DNA of 59,127 bases from Candidatus Thorarchaeota archaeon MP11T_1 (GTDB taxonomy: Archaea > Asgardarchaeota > Thorarchaeia > Thorarchaeales > Thorarchaeaceae): the NCBI GenBank assembly GCA_002825515.1, contig PJET01000006.1, positions 1 to 59,127 of the forward strand. Direction: 5' to 3'. A program made the position numbers and the translations under genes. Below, piece by piece: positions 8,335 to 16,472 of the stretch (the stretch's first letter is position 1; every line of letters starts with the position of its first letter). The notes beneath the pieces are model-generated. The model was not told the DNA's origin, made no database searches, and was given only the letters and a program-made list of their open reading frames with translations.

Positions 8335-9437
8335 GCCGACCTACGACCTCCTCTAGCGAGATTCCAGACTATTATTTGCTCTTTCCTCTTTGTTTTGTTA
8401 ATCCTATCCCAGAGTCCACTTGCTGTCTTCGTGTATTCTCGCTCAACAATATATGGATGATTCCAGGGAGCTATCTCAGCGAAGAAGTCAGATCCTCTGA
8501 TTAGTTTGCCACGAACCTTACGGTCTCCTACAACGAAAATAACAAGTGAATCATCATGAATGACTCTGTCTATCGCAATCAATGCTTGCTCCATATCTTC
8601 CCTATATGTTGAGTAATTCTGAATGAGACCTTCACGGACAGAAGCTCTGTCCATGGTAAGTATCTCAAATACTATCTTTGAGTAGTAGCTAGTATAGTCA
8701 AGAGCATCAAAATAAGGGGGGCTAGTGTAGACAATATCTACTGACTCTTCTTCAATAACATCATGAATACTACGAGCATCATAAGTATGAATCTTTGCAG
8801 AGGGCGTACCATTCACAAATTCTATGTGTTTTTTCGCTTTTCTCAGAAATGTTGAGTAGAAGTCAACCTTACTTAATGGCTCGTTGATACGACCTATCGA
8901 CGTAGATGTCCATAGCCACCCATTACAAGCTCGGGCAGCAACACATATCGATCCATAAAGTGCTGCTTTGAGATAAGACGAGAATTTGGTAGAGACATGT
9001 AATACCCTCATGATTTGGTCGGCTGTATCAGAGTGAAAGTACTTAGCTGAGCTGTCAGGCATATTTGGAACATCATCTAAGTACTTAGCAGCAGTAATTG
9101 CTGATGACAGAGTATCTAGATCACTTTGTCTGTCGATAGGTTCGGTTTTTCCACGAGCTATAATGCAAGCTAGGGGGTTATTGTCCACCCCAATTGCACT
9201 CATACCATGTGCTTGCGCTTCGTAGACAATTGTACCAGTTCCACAGAAAGGATCAAGGAGAACAGAATTTGATGGCAGTTGCGATATAACGTGTGCCGCA
9301 TCTAATGCGGACATCTTTCCTCGATATGGGTAGATACCATGTATTGATTTAGGGTTACAAACCTTACCAAAATGACGAAGTGTAATTTGTGAGCTCGCGT
9401 CACAGAATGGACCACTGCGAACGCCTGACTCCTGCAT
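8331..9437 (-). CDS. DNA methyltransferase, AdoMet motif first
   Basis: 368 residues. The AdoMet-binding motif DPFCGTG sits at 62-68, preceded by HGIYPYRGKMS, and the catalytic TSPPYF at 238-243. This motif order is opposite to that of the neighbouring methyltransferase. The C-terminal part (around 290-365) keeps the VVGDRKVRG and IIVWNLAR strands of the Rossmann core. HGIYPYRGKM is typical of TRM11/DNA-methylase-like archaeal and phage proteins, so an RNA substrate cannot be fully excluded. DNA is favoured because of the coupled partner. It is the first gene of the run with 7504-8334 and the reductase gene. Confidence 0.85.
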   Translation of the reverse strand: MQESGVRSGPFCDASSQITLRHFGKVCNPKSIHGIYPYRGKMSALDAAHVISQLPSNSVLLDPFCGTGTIVYEAQAHGMSAIGVDNNPLACIIARGKTEPIDRQSDLDTLSSAITAAKYLDDVPNMPDSSAKYFHSDTADQIMRVLHVSTKFSSYLKAALYGSICVAARACNGWLWTSTSIGRINEPLSKVDFYSTFLRKAKKHIEFVNGTPSAKIHTYDARSIHDVIEEESVDIVYTSPPYFDALDYTSYYSKIVFEILTMDRASVREGLIQNYSTYREDMEQALIAIDRVIHDDSLVIFVVGDRKVRGKLIRGSDFFAEIAPWNHPYIVEREYTKTASGLWDRINKTKRKEQIIVWNLARGGRRSA

Positions 9438-9500
9438 GGTGATTCTACTACTACACTACTCCACTAAAAACCTGTCCAGTCATGAAGAATTCAAGAAATA

Positions 9501-10148
9501 TTAGAGGTCTCTACACGTTTCGCATCCTAGACGGGGTCTTAGTCCCAAGCGCTTCATAATCTTACCACCTGGTAGATCTGTTTCCTCATCTTGAGCTGAA
9601 ATGTTATCCATTATAATATCACGACAACCGATTTCCTTGAATCCGTATGCCATAATCAGTAACTGAGATGGTATATTTTCCTCATAGACTTCGCAATATA
9701 CTTCTTCTACACCTGAATCCAGAAAGTACTTTGCACCCCTCTTGATCAGAGCTGTGGCTATTCCTTTCCTTCTTCGTGAAGGGAGCACACCAATACCAGT
9801 GATTTCACCGTAGATTGAATCTTCTTTTTTATCAACAAAACAAGCAATGAAACCAACTAAAGAATCAGATAGCTTTGCCACGAATATTCCTTCAGGGTCT
9901 AGTTGCTTAGCCTCGCTGGGAGTCAATGGGCAGAATGGGTCAGGAGCAGTCAGAAAACACCTATTATAGAGTTGGGTGAATTCATCAATCTCACTTTGGT
10001 CAAGTCTTTGAATCTTCACATACTCTGGAACTTCTTTCCCAGTCCACCAGTCTTCAGCAAGTTCAAGCGCTTTATGAGCCTCAGCTTTCATTATGAGATA
10101 GGATCGCACATCTTTGTTTGATTGGACTTCTGTGTTCCCACCAACCAT
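9501..10148 (-). CDS. GNAT family N-acetyltransferase
   Basis: About 215 residues with a C-terminal GNAT fold. The acetyl-CoA-binding motif A is GVLPSRRRKGIATALI (around 140-155), followed by YCEVYEENIPSQLLIMAYGFKEIGC. The N-terminal 50 residues are helical. The C-terminal tail ends in GCETCRDL, a CxxC-like pair that is not part of the fold. The substrate cannot be told. It sits 17 bases after the nucleoside phosphorylase on the same strand, so they probably share an mRNA. The ATG at 10148 is preferred; an in-frame TTG at 10160 is possible. Confidence 0.8.
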   Translation of the reverse strand: MVGGNTEVQSNKDVRSYLIMKAEAHKALELAEDWWTGKEVPEYVKIQRLDQSEIDEFTQLYNRCFLTAPDPFCPLTPSEAKQLDPEGIFVAKLSDSLVGFIACFVDKKEDSIYGEITGIGVLPSRRRKGIATALIKRGAKYFLDSGVEEVYCEVYEENIPSQLLIMAYGFKEIGCRDIIMDNISAQDEETDLPGGKIMKRLGLRPRLGCETCRDL

Positions 10149-10177
10149 TGATAACACCAATCTCTAGTAGGAGAAGA

Positions 10178-10975
10178 CTACTTCGATTCTACCATTCTAT
10201 CGATTGCTTTGACGACAGCATCAAGTGACTTTGCAATTGCTTCAACAAGTAAAGGATCTTGTTCTCCTGTTTCTTCTCCTTCTTCAGCTTGTTCTGTCTT
10301 CTGAGCTCCATGAAGGTTACCATCACATGAGAGAATTGCGGCAGCATCCAAACCACGAGTCTGTGCAAATGTGAAGAGAAGTGAGGATTCCATCTCAACA
10401 CTCTTCACGCGAGCTTTGGTCCATAGATCCAGTTGGTTGAGCGCTGGATTCACATAGTAAATGTCTGAGGTCCAATTGATACCTGCGTGTATACGGTCGG
10501 GTGGTAATAACTCAGAGATGCATTCATAGAGTGCAAGAAACCATTTGGGAGATGCCACAGCAGGGTATTCCATCGGAGCATAGTTGAGGCTAGCACGCTC
10601 ATCCCGTACACATGCAGTTGGAACGACCACATCACCAATCTTCACGGAGGGATCAATACCTCCGCAACTGCCTAGACGAATAATCACTTCGCAATCAAGT
10701 CTAGCTAACTCTTCAATGCATATATGAGTTGAAGCAACCCCCATGCCCGTACCAGAAATGGTCACGGGTATGTTTCGTGGAGTATATGCACGATAAGTGA
10801 CAAGTCCACGATATCGTGAAACCTCTTCTGGATCATTCATTCTGGATGCAATCACAGGCACGCGGTCTGGGTTACCTGTGATAATGACATGTTTCTCTAC
10901 ATCTCCTTCTCCAACTCTAAGATGAGGTTGAATTCGTGTCTTCAATGGGATCACCTGACATAATTCAGGACCCAT
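10178..10975 (-). CDS. nucleoside phosphorylase (purine/uridine phosphorylase family)
   Basis: 265 residues with the PNP/UDP-phosphorylase fold. Visible are ITGNPDRVP (phosphate loop), SRYRGLVTYRAYTP, the SGTGMGVASTHIC and IIRLGSCGGIDPSVKIGDVVVP blocks, and VEMESSLLFTFA for ribose and phosphate contacts. The usual base-contact acid after ILSCDGN is present. Such enzymes split purine or pyrimidine nucleosides with phosphate to give the base and ribose-1-phosphate, for salvage. An acidic insert (QAEEGEETGEQD, around 228-239) is seen near the C-terminus. The promoter side faces the small zinc protein gene. Confidence 0.87.
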   Translation of the reverse strand: MGPELCQVIPLKTRIQPHLRVGEGDVEKHVIITGNPDRVPVIASRMNDPEEVSRYRGLVTYRAYTPRNIPVTISGTGMGVASTHICIEELARLDCEVIIRLGSCGGIDPSVKIGDVVVPTACVRDERASLNYAPMEYPAVASPKWFLALYECISELLPPDRIHAGINWTSDIYYVNPALNQLDLWTKARVKSVEMESSLLFTFAQTRGLDAAAILSCDGNLHGAQKTEQAEEGEETGEQDPLLVEAIAKSLDAVVKAIDRMVESK

Positions 10976-11002
10976 TACATACTTTTACACTGTTCGGTTT
11001 TG

Positions 11003-11209
11003 TCAATTCCAAAAGGTGTAAGGAATGCCATTCATTCGGGCAAGAATACAATCAATACACACCCACTGTCCACTGATGAAGAAACTTCTTTCGAATCGTG
11101 GTGTTGTCGTATCACAGACGTTACATCTTCGTAGTTCTGTGCTGTAATTCTCAGAGAGAAACACAAGCAGAAGGGACATTAATTTCGTGTTCTGTTGTTG
11201 AATTAACAT
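11003..11209 (-). CDS. small zinc-ribbon-like protein
   Basis: 68 residues, or 58 if translation begins at the internal ATG at 11179. Two CxxC pairs (CNVCDTTTPRFE and WVCIDCILAR), about 22 residues apart, form a likely zinc ribbon. The rest is short and hydrophobic (SLLLVFL). Function unknown; such miniature ribbons often bind nucleic acid or partner proteins. It lies just upstream of the nucleoside phosphorylase on the same strand and is divergent from another zinc-ribbon gene at 11335, across about 125 AT-rich bases. Confidence 0.55.
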   Translation of the reverse strand: MLIQQQNTKLMSLLLVFLSENYSTELRRCNVCDTTTPRFERSFFISGQWVCIDCILARMNGIPYTFWN

Positions 11210-11334
11210 CTATCGTCACATCCTTAGTAAGGTGAAAATCCTACCTTATTAGAACCACAGAACAATTTTCTAATAGTGCAAATCGCTTCATTGTAATTGC
11301 TATTGAATGAGAATTCTAAAAGGAGCAGTAGTAT

Positions 11335-11706
11335 ATGGAACCAGAATTCAGTTATTTCTGCTATCGTTGTGGTGTAGAAAATAAACTAAATCTTCCAATG
11401 CCAAACGCACCAGATTACCACCATACAAATTTGGCTTGTGCAAATTGCGGCGATGAAACTCACATACTCATTAGTCATTGCCCGAAATGCAGCCGTTATG
11501 TGTATTGGATTAACGACATATCAATTCCAAGTCTTGTAGAGGGTTTTGCAAGGTATATGGTCCATAATATGCAAGCGTTAATAGATAGAGCTGCAATGCA
11601 AGGTTCTTCAATCAGTATTGACACGCCTCACGTATATCCAATAAACGCAAATTGTCCTTGTGGAGAAAAAATTACAGTTGATCTACCTATTCCTGACCTG
11701 GACTGA
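11335..11706 (+). CDS. multi-zinc-ribbon small protein
   Basis: 123 residues with four cysteine pairs: FCYRCG (around 8-13), CANCG (around 35-39), HCPKC (around 49-53) and CPCGEK (around 108-113). Ribbons 1-2 and ribbon 3 with the last pair could each hold zinc. The middle part (60-95) is helical, with a FARYMVHNMQALIDRAAMQ segment. No known enzyme signature is present. AAAAGGAGCAG precedes the ATG with good spacing. I do not recognise a named family; a nucleic-acid or protein-binding adaptor is possible. Confidence 0.75.
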   Translation: MEPEFSYFCYRCGVENKLNLPMPNAPDYHHTNLACANCGDETHILISHCPKCSRYVYWINDISIPSLVEGFARYMVHNMQALIDRAAMQGSSISIDTPHVYPINANCPCGEKITVDLPIPDLD

Positions 11707-11751
11707 CTACATAATCTCTTTACTAACTCACTAATGCTGAACTTGAATCTA

Positions 11752-12420
11752 TCAAGTTGTTTTGTTGGTTGTGCTACTCTTTGCGTACCAGTCACAAATC
11801 CTCGACAAATGGCACAAACTACACCTAGGATTCTTCTTCAAGCAAATGGTTGCTACAATATCTATAATCCCCCAGTATAGTCTGGCATCCTGTCGACCTC
11901 CAGCTCGAGCCATAAATTCCCAAGCTTTAGTATCAGTGGGACCCTCAAAGTGAATGTCATAAACACGTGAAATGAAGTGAATCACATTTCCGTCAACTAG
12001 AGATACAGATTCTCCAAATGCAAAATTCATGACTGCAGATGCTATGTAAGATCCAACTCCCGGGAGTGTTTGAAGATTCGTTTGAGAGTCAGGAATCTCA
12101 CCAGCATATTCGTTTAGTATAATTGAAGCAGTTTTTTTGAGTTGCCTTGCTCTAATTGATTGGAGTCCTAAGGATTTCAAGACCTGTGTGATTGTAGATT
12201 CACTTGCTTGTGCAAGTTCCTTTGGAGAGGCAAAATTGCTCATGAAGTCATTAAATACTCTTGATACAGCTGAGGCTGTTGTTCTACGAAGGAGCATTTC
12301 TGCTATCAAAACCTGGTAGGGATTAGTGGTACTCCTCCATGGAAAGTCACGACCATTTTTATCATACCAATCGATTACTCTCTTCCTTACAATAGCATGT
12401 TTTCTAGCACTATCATGCAT
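11752..12420 (-). CDS. HhH-GPD DNA glycosylase, Mig/MutY type
   Basis: 222 residues, the catalytic core length of MutY/EndoIII-family enzymes. Visible are DFPWR (25-29), an AEMLLRRTTA segment with E41, the helix-hairpin-helix LPGVGSY (119-125), VDGNV with catalytic D143, and a 4Fe-4S loop C193-x6-C200-x2-C203-x5-C209. RRTTA and tyrosine (Y125) at the position that is serine in MutY and lysine in EndoIII match the archaeal thymine-DNA glycosylase Mig.MthI, which removes T from G:T mismatches arising from 5-methylcytosine deamination. The MutY C-terminal NUDIX-like domain is absent. The two DNA methyltransferases 3-4 kb away make this reading attractive if they make 5-methylcytosine, but their motifs suggest N4/N6 methylation. 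Confidence 0.85.
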   Translation of the reverse strand: MHDSARKHAIVRKRVIDWYDKNGRDFPWRSTTNPYQVLIAEMLLRRTTASAVSRVFNDFMSNFASPKELAQASESTITQVLKSLGLQSIRARQLKKTASIILNEYAGEIPDSQTNLQTLPGVGSYIASAVMNFAFGESVSLVDGNVIHFISRVYDIHFEGPTDTKAWEFMARAGGRQDARLYWGIIDIVATICLKKNPRCSLCHLSRICDWYAKSSTTNKTT

Positions 12421-12429
12421 TTAGATCCC

Positions 12430-12990
12430 TTACTCTTTTTTGAGGAGGTCTGAAACAATCTGTGGAATTTTCAGAGGTGAATCTAATACAATTACACGCT
12501 CCATTTCTCTGAGGCGCTTGACATTTTCCAAATCGACCACACGGGGTTTAATTGAGAACACTTCGCCTTTGGGTCCCACTGTTCGTACTTCTTCATCTAC
12601 TTGGTCTACAGGATAAAGTAATACTGGAGTGCTTCCCTTTAGTGTCTGAGCAATAGCATTAGTGATGAGCGTGTCTGCAATTCCATGTGCAATCTTAGCT
12701 GTAGAGTTAGCAGTTAAGGGAGCCACAATGAAAGCATCATACTTGCCTATTTGAAGAGGACCAGCAATGAAAGGTACATTTGCATTGGACTCCTTGAGGA
12801 CCTTAGAGAATGACTCATTTAGCTCATCCCACAGGCCATAAAGCCGCAACATCTGTTCTCCTGCTTTCGAAACAATGACAGTGAGTCGGATGTTTTCATC
12901 ATCTTCCAGTTGTTTCATGGTTTTTATTATCTCACGTATCAAGTCACCAGAACCGGTGATTCCCCAGACAATACGAGCCAATGTAATCAT
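12430..12990 (-). CDS. flavoprotein of the AfpA/DmrB type
   Basis: 186 residues of the flavoprotein (PF02441-like) fold. It begins ARIVWGITGSGDLIREI, has IVSKAGEQMLRLYGLW, and a central VAPLTANSTAKIAHGIADTLITNAIAQ FMN-binding block. The archaeoflavoprotein AfpA and dihydromethanopterin reductase DmrB share this layout and act as FMN electron carriers or reductases linked to ferredoxin and pterin chemistry. The exact substrate is unknown. It sits 9 bases upstream of the glycosylase gene on the same strand, so the two likely share a transcript. Confidence 0.78.
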   Translation of the reverse strand: MITLARIVWGITGSGDLIREIIKTMKQLEDDENIRLTVIVSKAGEQMLRLYGLWDELNESFSKVLKESNANVPFIAGPLQIGKYDAFIVAPLTANSTAKIAHGIADTLITNAIAQTLKGSTPVLLYPVDQVDEEVRTVGPKGEVFSIKPRVVDLENVKRLREMERVIVLDSPLKIPQIVSDLLKKE

Positions 12991-13059
12991 TATTGACTAT
13001 TCGTACTTGCAGAAATAAATATCCCTTAACATAAGCTGGATATTTGAGAGAGGGATGTA

Positions 13060-14088
13060 TTGGAAGATAGCGATTTGATTGAAATGAGTGATTCATACAA
13101 AGTGAGTATAGGTATCACTACACATATGGGTGTAAATGCAACGAGTTGGATTGCTCAAAACTCAGACTCTCTTGGAGCTAGAAGTATATGGGTTGGTGAG
13201 GATATCGCACTAGGACAGGAGACTTTTGTTCTCACTGCATCGACATTACTTCAGTCAAAGAACGTGAGGGTAGGAACTGGTATCATACCTGTCACGGTTC
13301 ACAATATTTCTACACTGGCTCGGACAGGTGTAACGCTCGATGAGATTGGAGCTGGCAGATTTGTATATGGCCTTGGGATTGGGGGTATTCAGGATTTAGA
13401 GAAACATGGAATTGTTATCAAAAAACCAGTAACTGAACTTCGGCGATCTGTGGAAACTCTCAGGCGATTATGGTCCGGAGAAGCAGTAGATTCTACTAGC
13501 GAGATTTTTTCCTTGCATGGATTTAGATTAGAGTTAACAAATCCCATCAATGTTCCAATCTTCTTAGGAGTTAGGGGACCTCAAATGCTGAAACTATCTG
13601 GTGAGATAGCGGATGGAGTCATTCTGTCTGGACCTTTTGACTATCTGCGTTATGCCATCAGGACCGTGAACCAAGCAGCAGAACAAGCTGGAAGGAAAAA
13701 GAACACGGTGGAGAAGGTCATTTGGGTCCCCACAATTCCAACATTCAAAGGCATTCAGGAAAAAGTAGCTCGAAGGGTTGTTGCACTCGTGATTGCTGAT
13801 ACACCTAATGCAGTTCTTGATATGATCTCTGTAGACAGGGATAAAGTGAATAATATTAGAGAGGTTGTTGCTTCATCTAGTCCGAAAGAAGCGGCTGAGT
13901 TCGTCGATGATGAGCTGCTTGATATCTTCTCGATAAGTGGTTCAAAAGAGCATATGGTTGATCGATTTGAGGATTTGACTGGCATTGGTGCTACTGAAGT
14001 TGTAATTGGACCACCCTTTTCAGGGGATTGGAGAGAGGCATTGATTGAGATATTCACTGAGGTTGATTCAAGGAGGAGTATATCATGA
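13060..14088 (+). CDS. F420-type luciferase-like oxidoreductase, subunit-like partner 1
   Basis: 342 residues of the bacterial luciferase/Mer superfamily (TIM barrel). It has IGITTHMGVNA, LGARSIWVGEDIA, NVRVGTGIIPVTVHN, GRFVYGLGIGG, and the LTNPINVPIFLGVRGPQMLKLSGEIADGVILSG block that binds the F420 phosphate in 5,10-methylene-tetrahydromethanopterin reductase. An F420-dependent redox reaction is therefore likely; the substrate is open. The TTG start has GAGGGATG upstream; an ATG at 13084 is the alternative. The stop overlaps the start of the next gene by 4 bases, suggesting translational coupling. Confidence 0.82.
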   Translation: MEDSDLIEMSDSYKVSIGITTHMGVNATSWIAQNSDSLGARSIWVGEDIALGQETFVLTASTLLQSKNVRVGTGIIPVTVHNISTLARTGVTLDEIGAGRFVYGLGIGGIQDLEKHGIVIKKPVTELRRSVETLRRLWSGEAVDSTSEIFSLHGFRLELTNPINVPIFLGVRGPQMLKLSGEIADGVILSGPFDYLRYAIRTVNQAAEQAGRKKNTVEKVIWVPTIPTFKGIQEKVARRVVALVIADTPNAVLDMISVDRDKVNNIREVVASSSPKEAAEFVDDELLDIFSISGSKEHMVDRFEDLTGIGATEVVIGPPFSGDWREALIEIFTEVDSRRSIS

Positions 14089-14996
14089 GATGGGGAGTAG
14101 CGCTCAATGTAAAAGAGAAACTATCAGATACAATACGAAAAGCAGAGACTGCGGATCAGGGTGGACTTGACCAGGTATGGGTAACTGACTTTCCTGCAAT
14201 TAGATATGCACCAGCTGTAGCCGCAGCAATTGCAGAAAGAACAACTGTATGTAGGATTGGAGTTGGACTTATGAGTCCCCTTCTATATTCTGAAACCCAA
14301 ATTACACAGTTCATGTCGACATTGATCGATAGCCATGGTGAACGATTTGACCTCTTACTTGGTCCTGGAGACAGACATGCACTTGCTAGTATAGGAGTAA
14401 AATATTCTACAAAAGCTATGGTCGATAAGACCAAAACGGCTTTAGAAAAAGTTAGACAGAATCTATCTGAGTCGGGGTACAAGAGTTCTGTGCTACTTGG
14501 AGCTCAAGGACCTGTCATGGTTAAAGCATCATTGAAAGCAGATGGTGTTTTGCTTAACTATGCGGACCCTAAGATGATTGAATGGGCTCTAAACCAAATC
14601 AAAGAAAGAATTCCAAAAGAATTTCATCTTGGGATTTTTCCACCAACATTTATTGGAAACTGCGAGGATTTTGAGCGTAATCAAAGAGTTACATTCTCGG
14701 CTGCAATGGTGGCTATTGGAATAAACAATGTAGTCAGTGAACTATTTGGCTTCCGCGATAAGATAGAAGCAGCTAGAGGTTCAATGAAGAAACGAGGGCG
14801 AATAGATTCTGGTGTTGTTAAATTACTAGGAAGAGAAATCTTGCAGAAGTTTGTTTTTTGCGGACCTGGTGAACAGCTCAAGGATTATCTAATAGAATTG
14901 GAGAAGATTGGCATTTCGTCTGTTGTCTTTGGGCCGCCTCAAGGAATAAGAGAGAATGGGGTGGAAATCTTAGTGAATGTGAGGTCGGACATATAG
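14085..14996 (+). CDS. F420-type luciferase-like protein, partner 2
   Basis: 303 residues and a diverged member of the same family as the upstream gene: RWGVALNVKEKL, QVWVTDFPAIRYAP, TTVCRIGVGLMSPL, GERFDLLLGPGDRHAL, and SSVLLGAQGPVMVKASLKADGVLLNYADP. The glycine-rich F420 loop is less standard than in its neighbour. It starts with ATG behind AGGAGG, overlapping the upstream stop (ATGA). Two unequal luciferase-fold proteins made from one coupled message recall the alpha and beta chains of bacterial luciferase, where only one chain is catalytic. A heterodimer is inferred, not shown. Confidence 0.78.
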   Translation: MRWGVALNVKEKLSDTIRKAETADQGGLDQVWVTDFPAIRYAPAVAAAIAERTTVCRIGVGLMSPLLYSETQITQFMSTLIDSHGERFDLLLGPGDRHALASIGVKYSTKAMVDKTKTALEKVRQNLSESGYKSSVLLGAQGPVMVKASLKADGVLLNYADPKMIEWALNQIKERIPKEFHLGIFPPTFIGNCEDFERNQRVTFSAAMVAIGINNVVSELFGFRDKIEAARGSMKKRGRIDSGVVKLLGREILQKFVFCGPGEQLKDYLIELEKIGISSVVFGPPQGIRENGVEILVNVRSDI

Positions 14997-15002
14997 GATA
15001 GA

Positions 15003-16466
15003 TTATGGTGGGAGATATTGACGTAGGTCAACTTCTTCCGGTTTGACAGACCAGATTCCGTTTCGATATACCCAGTTCCTAGTTAGGTCTATAGTTGACC
15101 GAGACCCTCTTTGACTAATCGTCATGATTGGTTGGACTATCTCGACACCGTTCATTTGCTGAAGTGCCCGAAATACTTGGTAATATTCTACTTGATGGTT
15201 TGCTGGCACACTGCTCCAAACAATAATTCCCCGCGCTGAGAGATAATACATAGTCCATGGGAACGTGACAATTGTTGCTAGAATTCGATCCCTCCAAGCT
15301 TCATTGCATACAATCTCAAAGCAAAAGTTCGATGACAATCCGAGTCCGGACACCATAACATATGGAAGTATAAGAGAACGGCTGTTGAGTTTGTTAATAA
15401 CTTGGGAAACTCGACGTGGGTCAATGTCCCATCCATACGAGGATAAACTCTTACTGATTTTACTTGGTGGAGCTCGAGCATTAAGCTGAAGTTGTGACCC
15501 AATGGCCAACTCAGATGCACCAAATTCAGGTTGTACACCCTTACAGATCAGTAGCACTGGTAGTTTGTCAATTTCTGGAATTGCTTCCTCAAAGGGGGAT
15601 TCAACAACTCTAGCAAGGGTCCATTGACCATTTTCAAAGAGCGAGAGATTCGATCTTGCACCAGAACCAGTCTGATAGTGCAAACTTGAGTAGTCAAAGT
15701 ATGTTCTTGAAACAGCCCTTATTGAATCATGGAACACGGACAGATTTTTTTCTCTATTAGGAATCATGAAACTTGCATATCCGAGGTCAGTCATGGTTGT
15801 CTTTAGAAGGCTCTTGGTGAATCCATATTCAGAAAGACCCTGTTCAACTTCTTCCCAGTTTACATCCTCTTGAAGTGTGAAGAATAACATCGCAGATTGA
15901 ATATTGAACGCAGAATAGTCTAGTATTGCACTATATCTCACTAAATGTCTTTCACGAAGGCGATCCAGAGCTCTAGCAACGGTTCTGGGAGCCATTTTTA
16001 AAATCTTGGCACATTTTACAAGAGAGATTGTTGGGTTCATTGTTAAGACTTTGAGAACATCAAAATCAGTCTGTGTAATCGGTGTTTCTTCCATTAGAAA
16101 AGCAAACGTATATGCTGATCTAACAGCATCTCTAGTTAAAAGGTTGAACTTGCTCAGTGTCTTCAAGTTCTCCAGAACTTTGTTCTTGAAACTTTCTCTA
16201 ATTGGTACCAGCGTGGGATTCGTAGGGTAGGATACAAACTCAGGATTGACCTTAAGATGCTCAACTGCTTTAAGAGCCTCATCCATTGTGAGGGAACCTG
16301 CACAAATTCCAAGATAGATCCTCATTGCATCAAGATAGAATTGGACTGAAGGTTCTACGGTTTTGGGAAAAAGATCATCGTAGGGAGTCTCTATATCAAG
16401 AGGTGGAATCCTACTTGGAGGTTTGTCTTGAGTAGAGTCGTCTATTCCCATACGAGTGTTTTCCAA
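15003..16466 (-). CDS. large winged-helix transcription regulator (Lrp-like HTH)
   Basis: 487 residues. An Lrp/MarR-like helix-turn-helix lies at about 140-190 (VLTMNPTISLVKCAKILKM, then RTVARALDRLRERHLVRY), followed by alpha-beta sensor-like repeats containing FFTLQEDVNW and YASFMIPNR. A second HTH-like stretch may lie at about 340-375 (SSYGWDIDPRRVSQVINKLNSRSLI). No membrane span. It follows the other regulator gene by 6 bases on the same strand, and both are read away from the small-ORF cluster. Ligand and targets are unknown. The TTG start is uncertain; an ATG lies 15 bases downstream. Confidence 0.7.
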   Translation of the reverse strand: MENTRMGIDDSTQDKPPSRIPPLDIETPYDDLFPKTVEPSVQFYLDAMRIYLGICAGSLTMDEALKAVEHLKVNPEFVSYPTNPTLVPIRESFKNKVLENLKTLSKFNLLTRDAVRSAYTFAFLMEETPITQTDFDVLKVLTMNPTISLVKCAKILKMAPRTVARALDRLRERHLVRYSAILDYSAFNIQSAMLFFTLQEDVNWEEVEQGLSEYGFTKSLLKTTMTDLGYASFMIPNREKNLSVFHDSIRAVSRTYFDYSSLHYQTGSGARSNLSLFENGQWTLARVVESPFEEAIPEIDKLPVLLICKGVQPEFGASELAIGSQLQLNARAPPSKISKSLSSYGWDIDPRRVSQVINKLNSRSLILPYVMVSGLGLSSNFCFEIVCNEAWRDRILATIVTFPWTMYYLSARGIIVWSSVPANHQVEYYQVFRALQQMNGVEIVQPIMTISQRGSRSTIDLTRNWVYRNGIWSVKPEEVDLRQYLPP

Positions 16467-16472
16467 TTCTTT

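Noticed and set aside
11752..12420. Name MutY
   Set aside because: The C-terminal A:8-oxoG recognition domain is missing, and the loop residue is tyrosine, matching Mig-type enzymes better.
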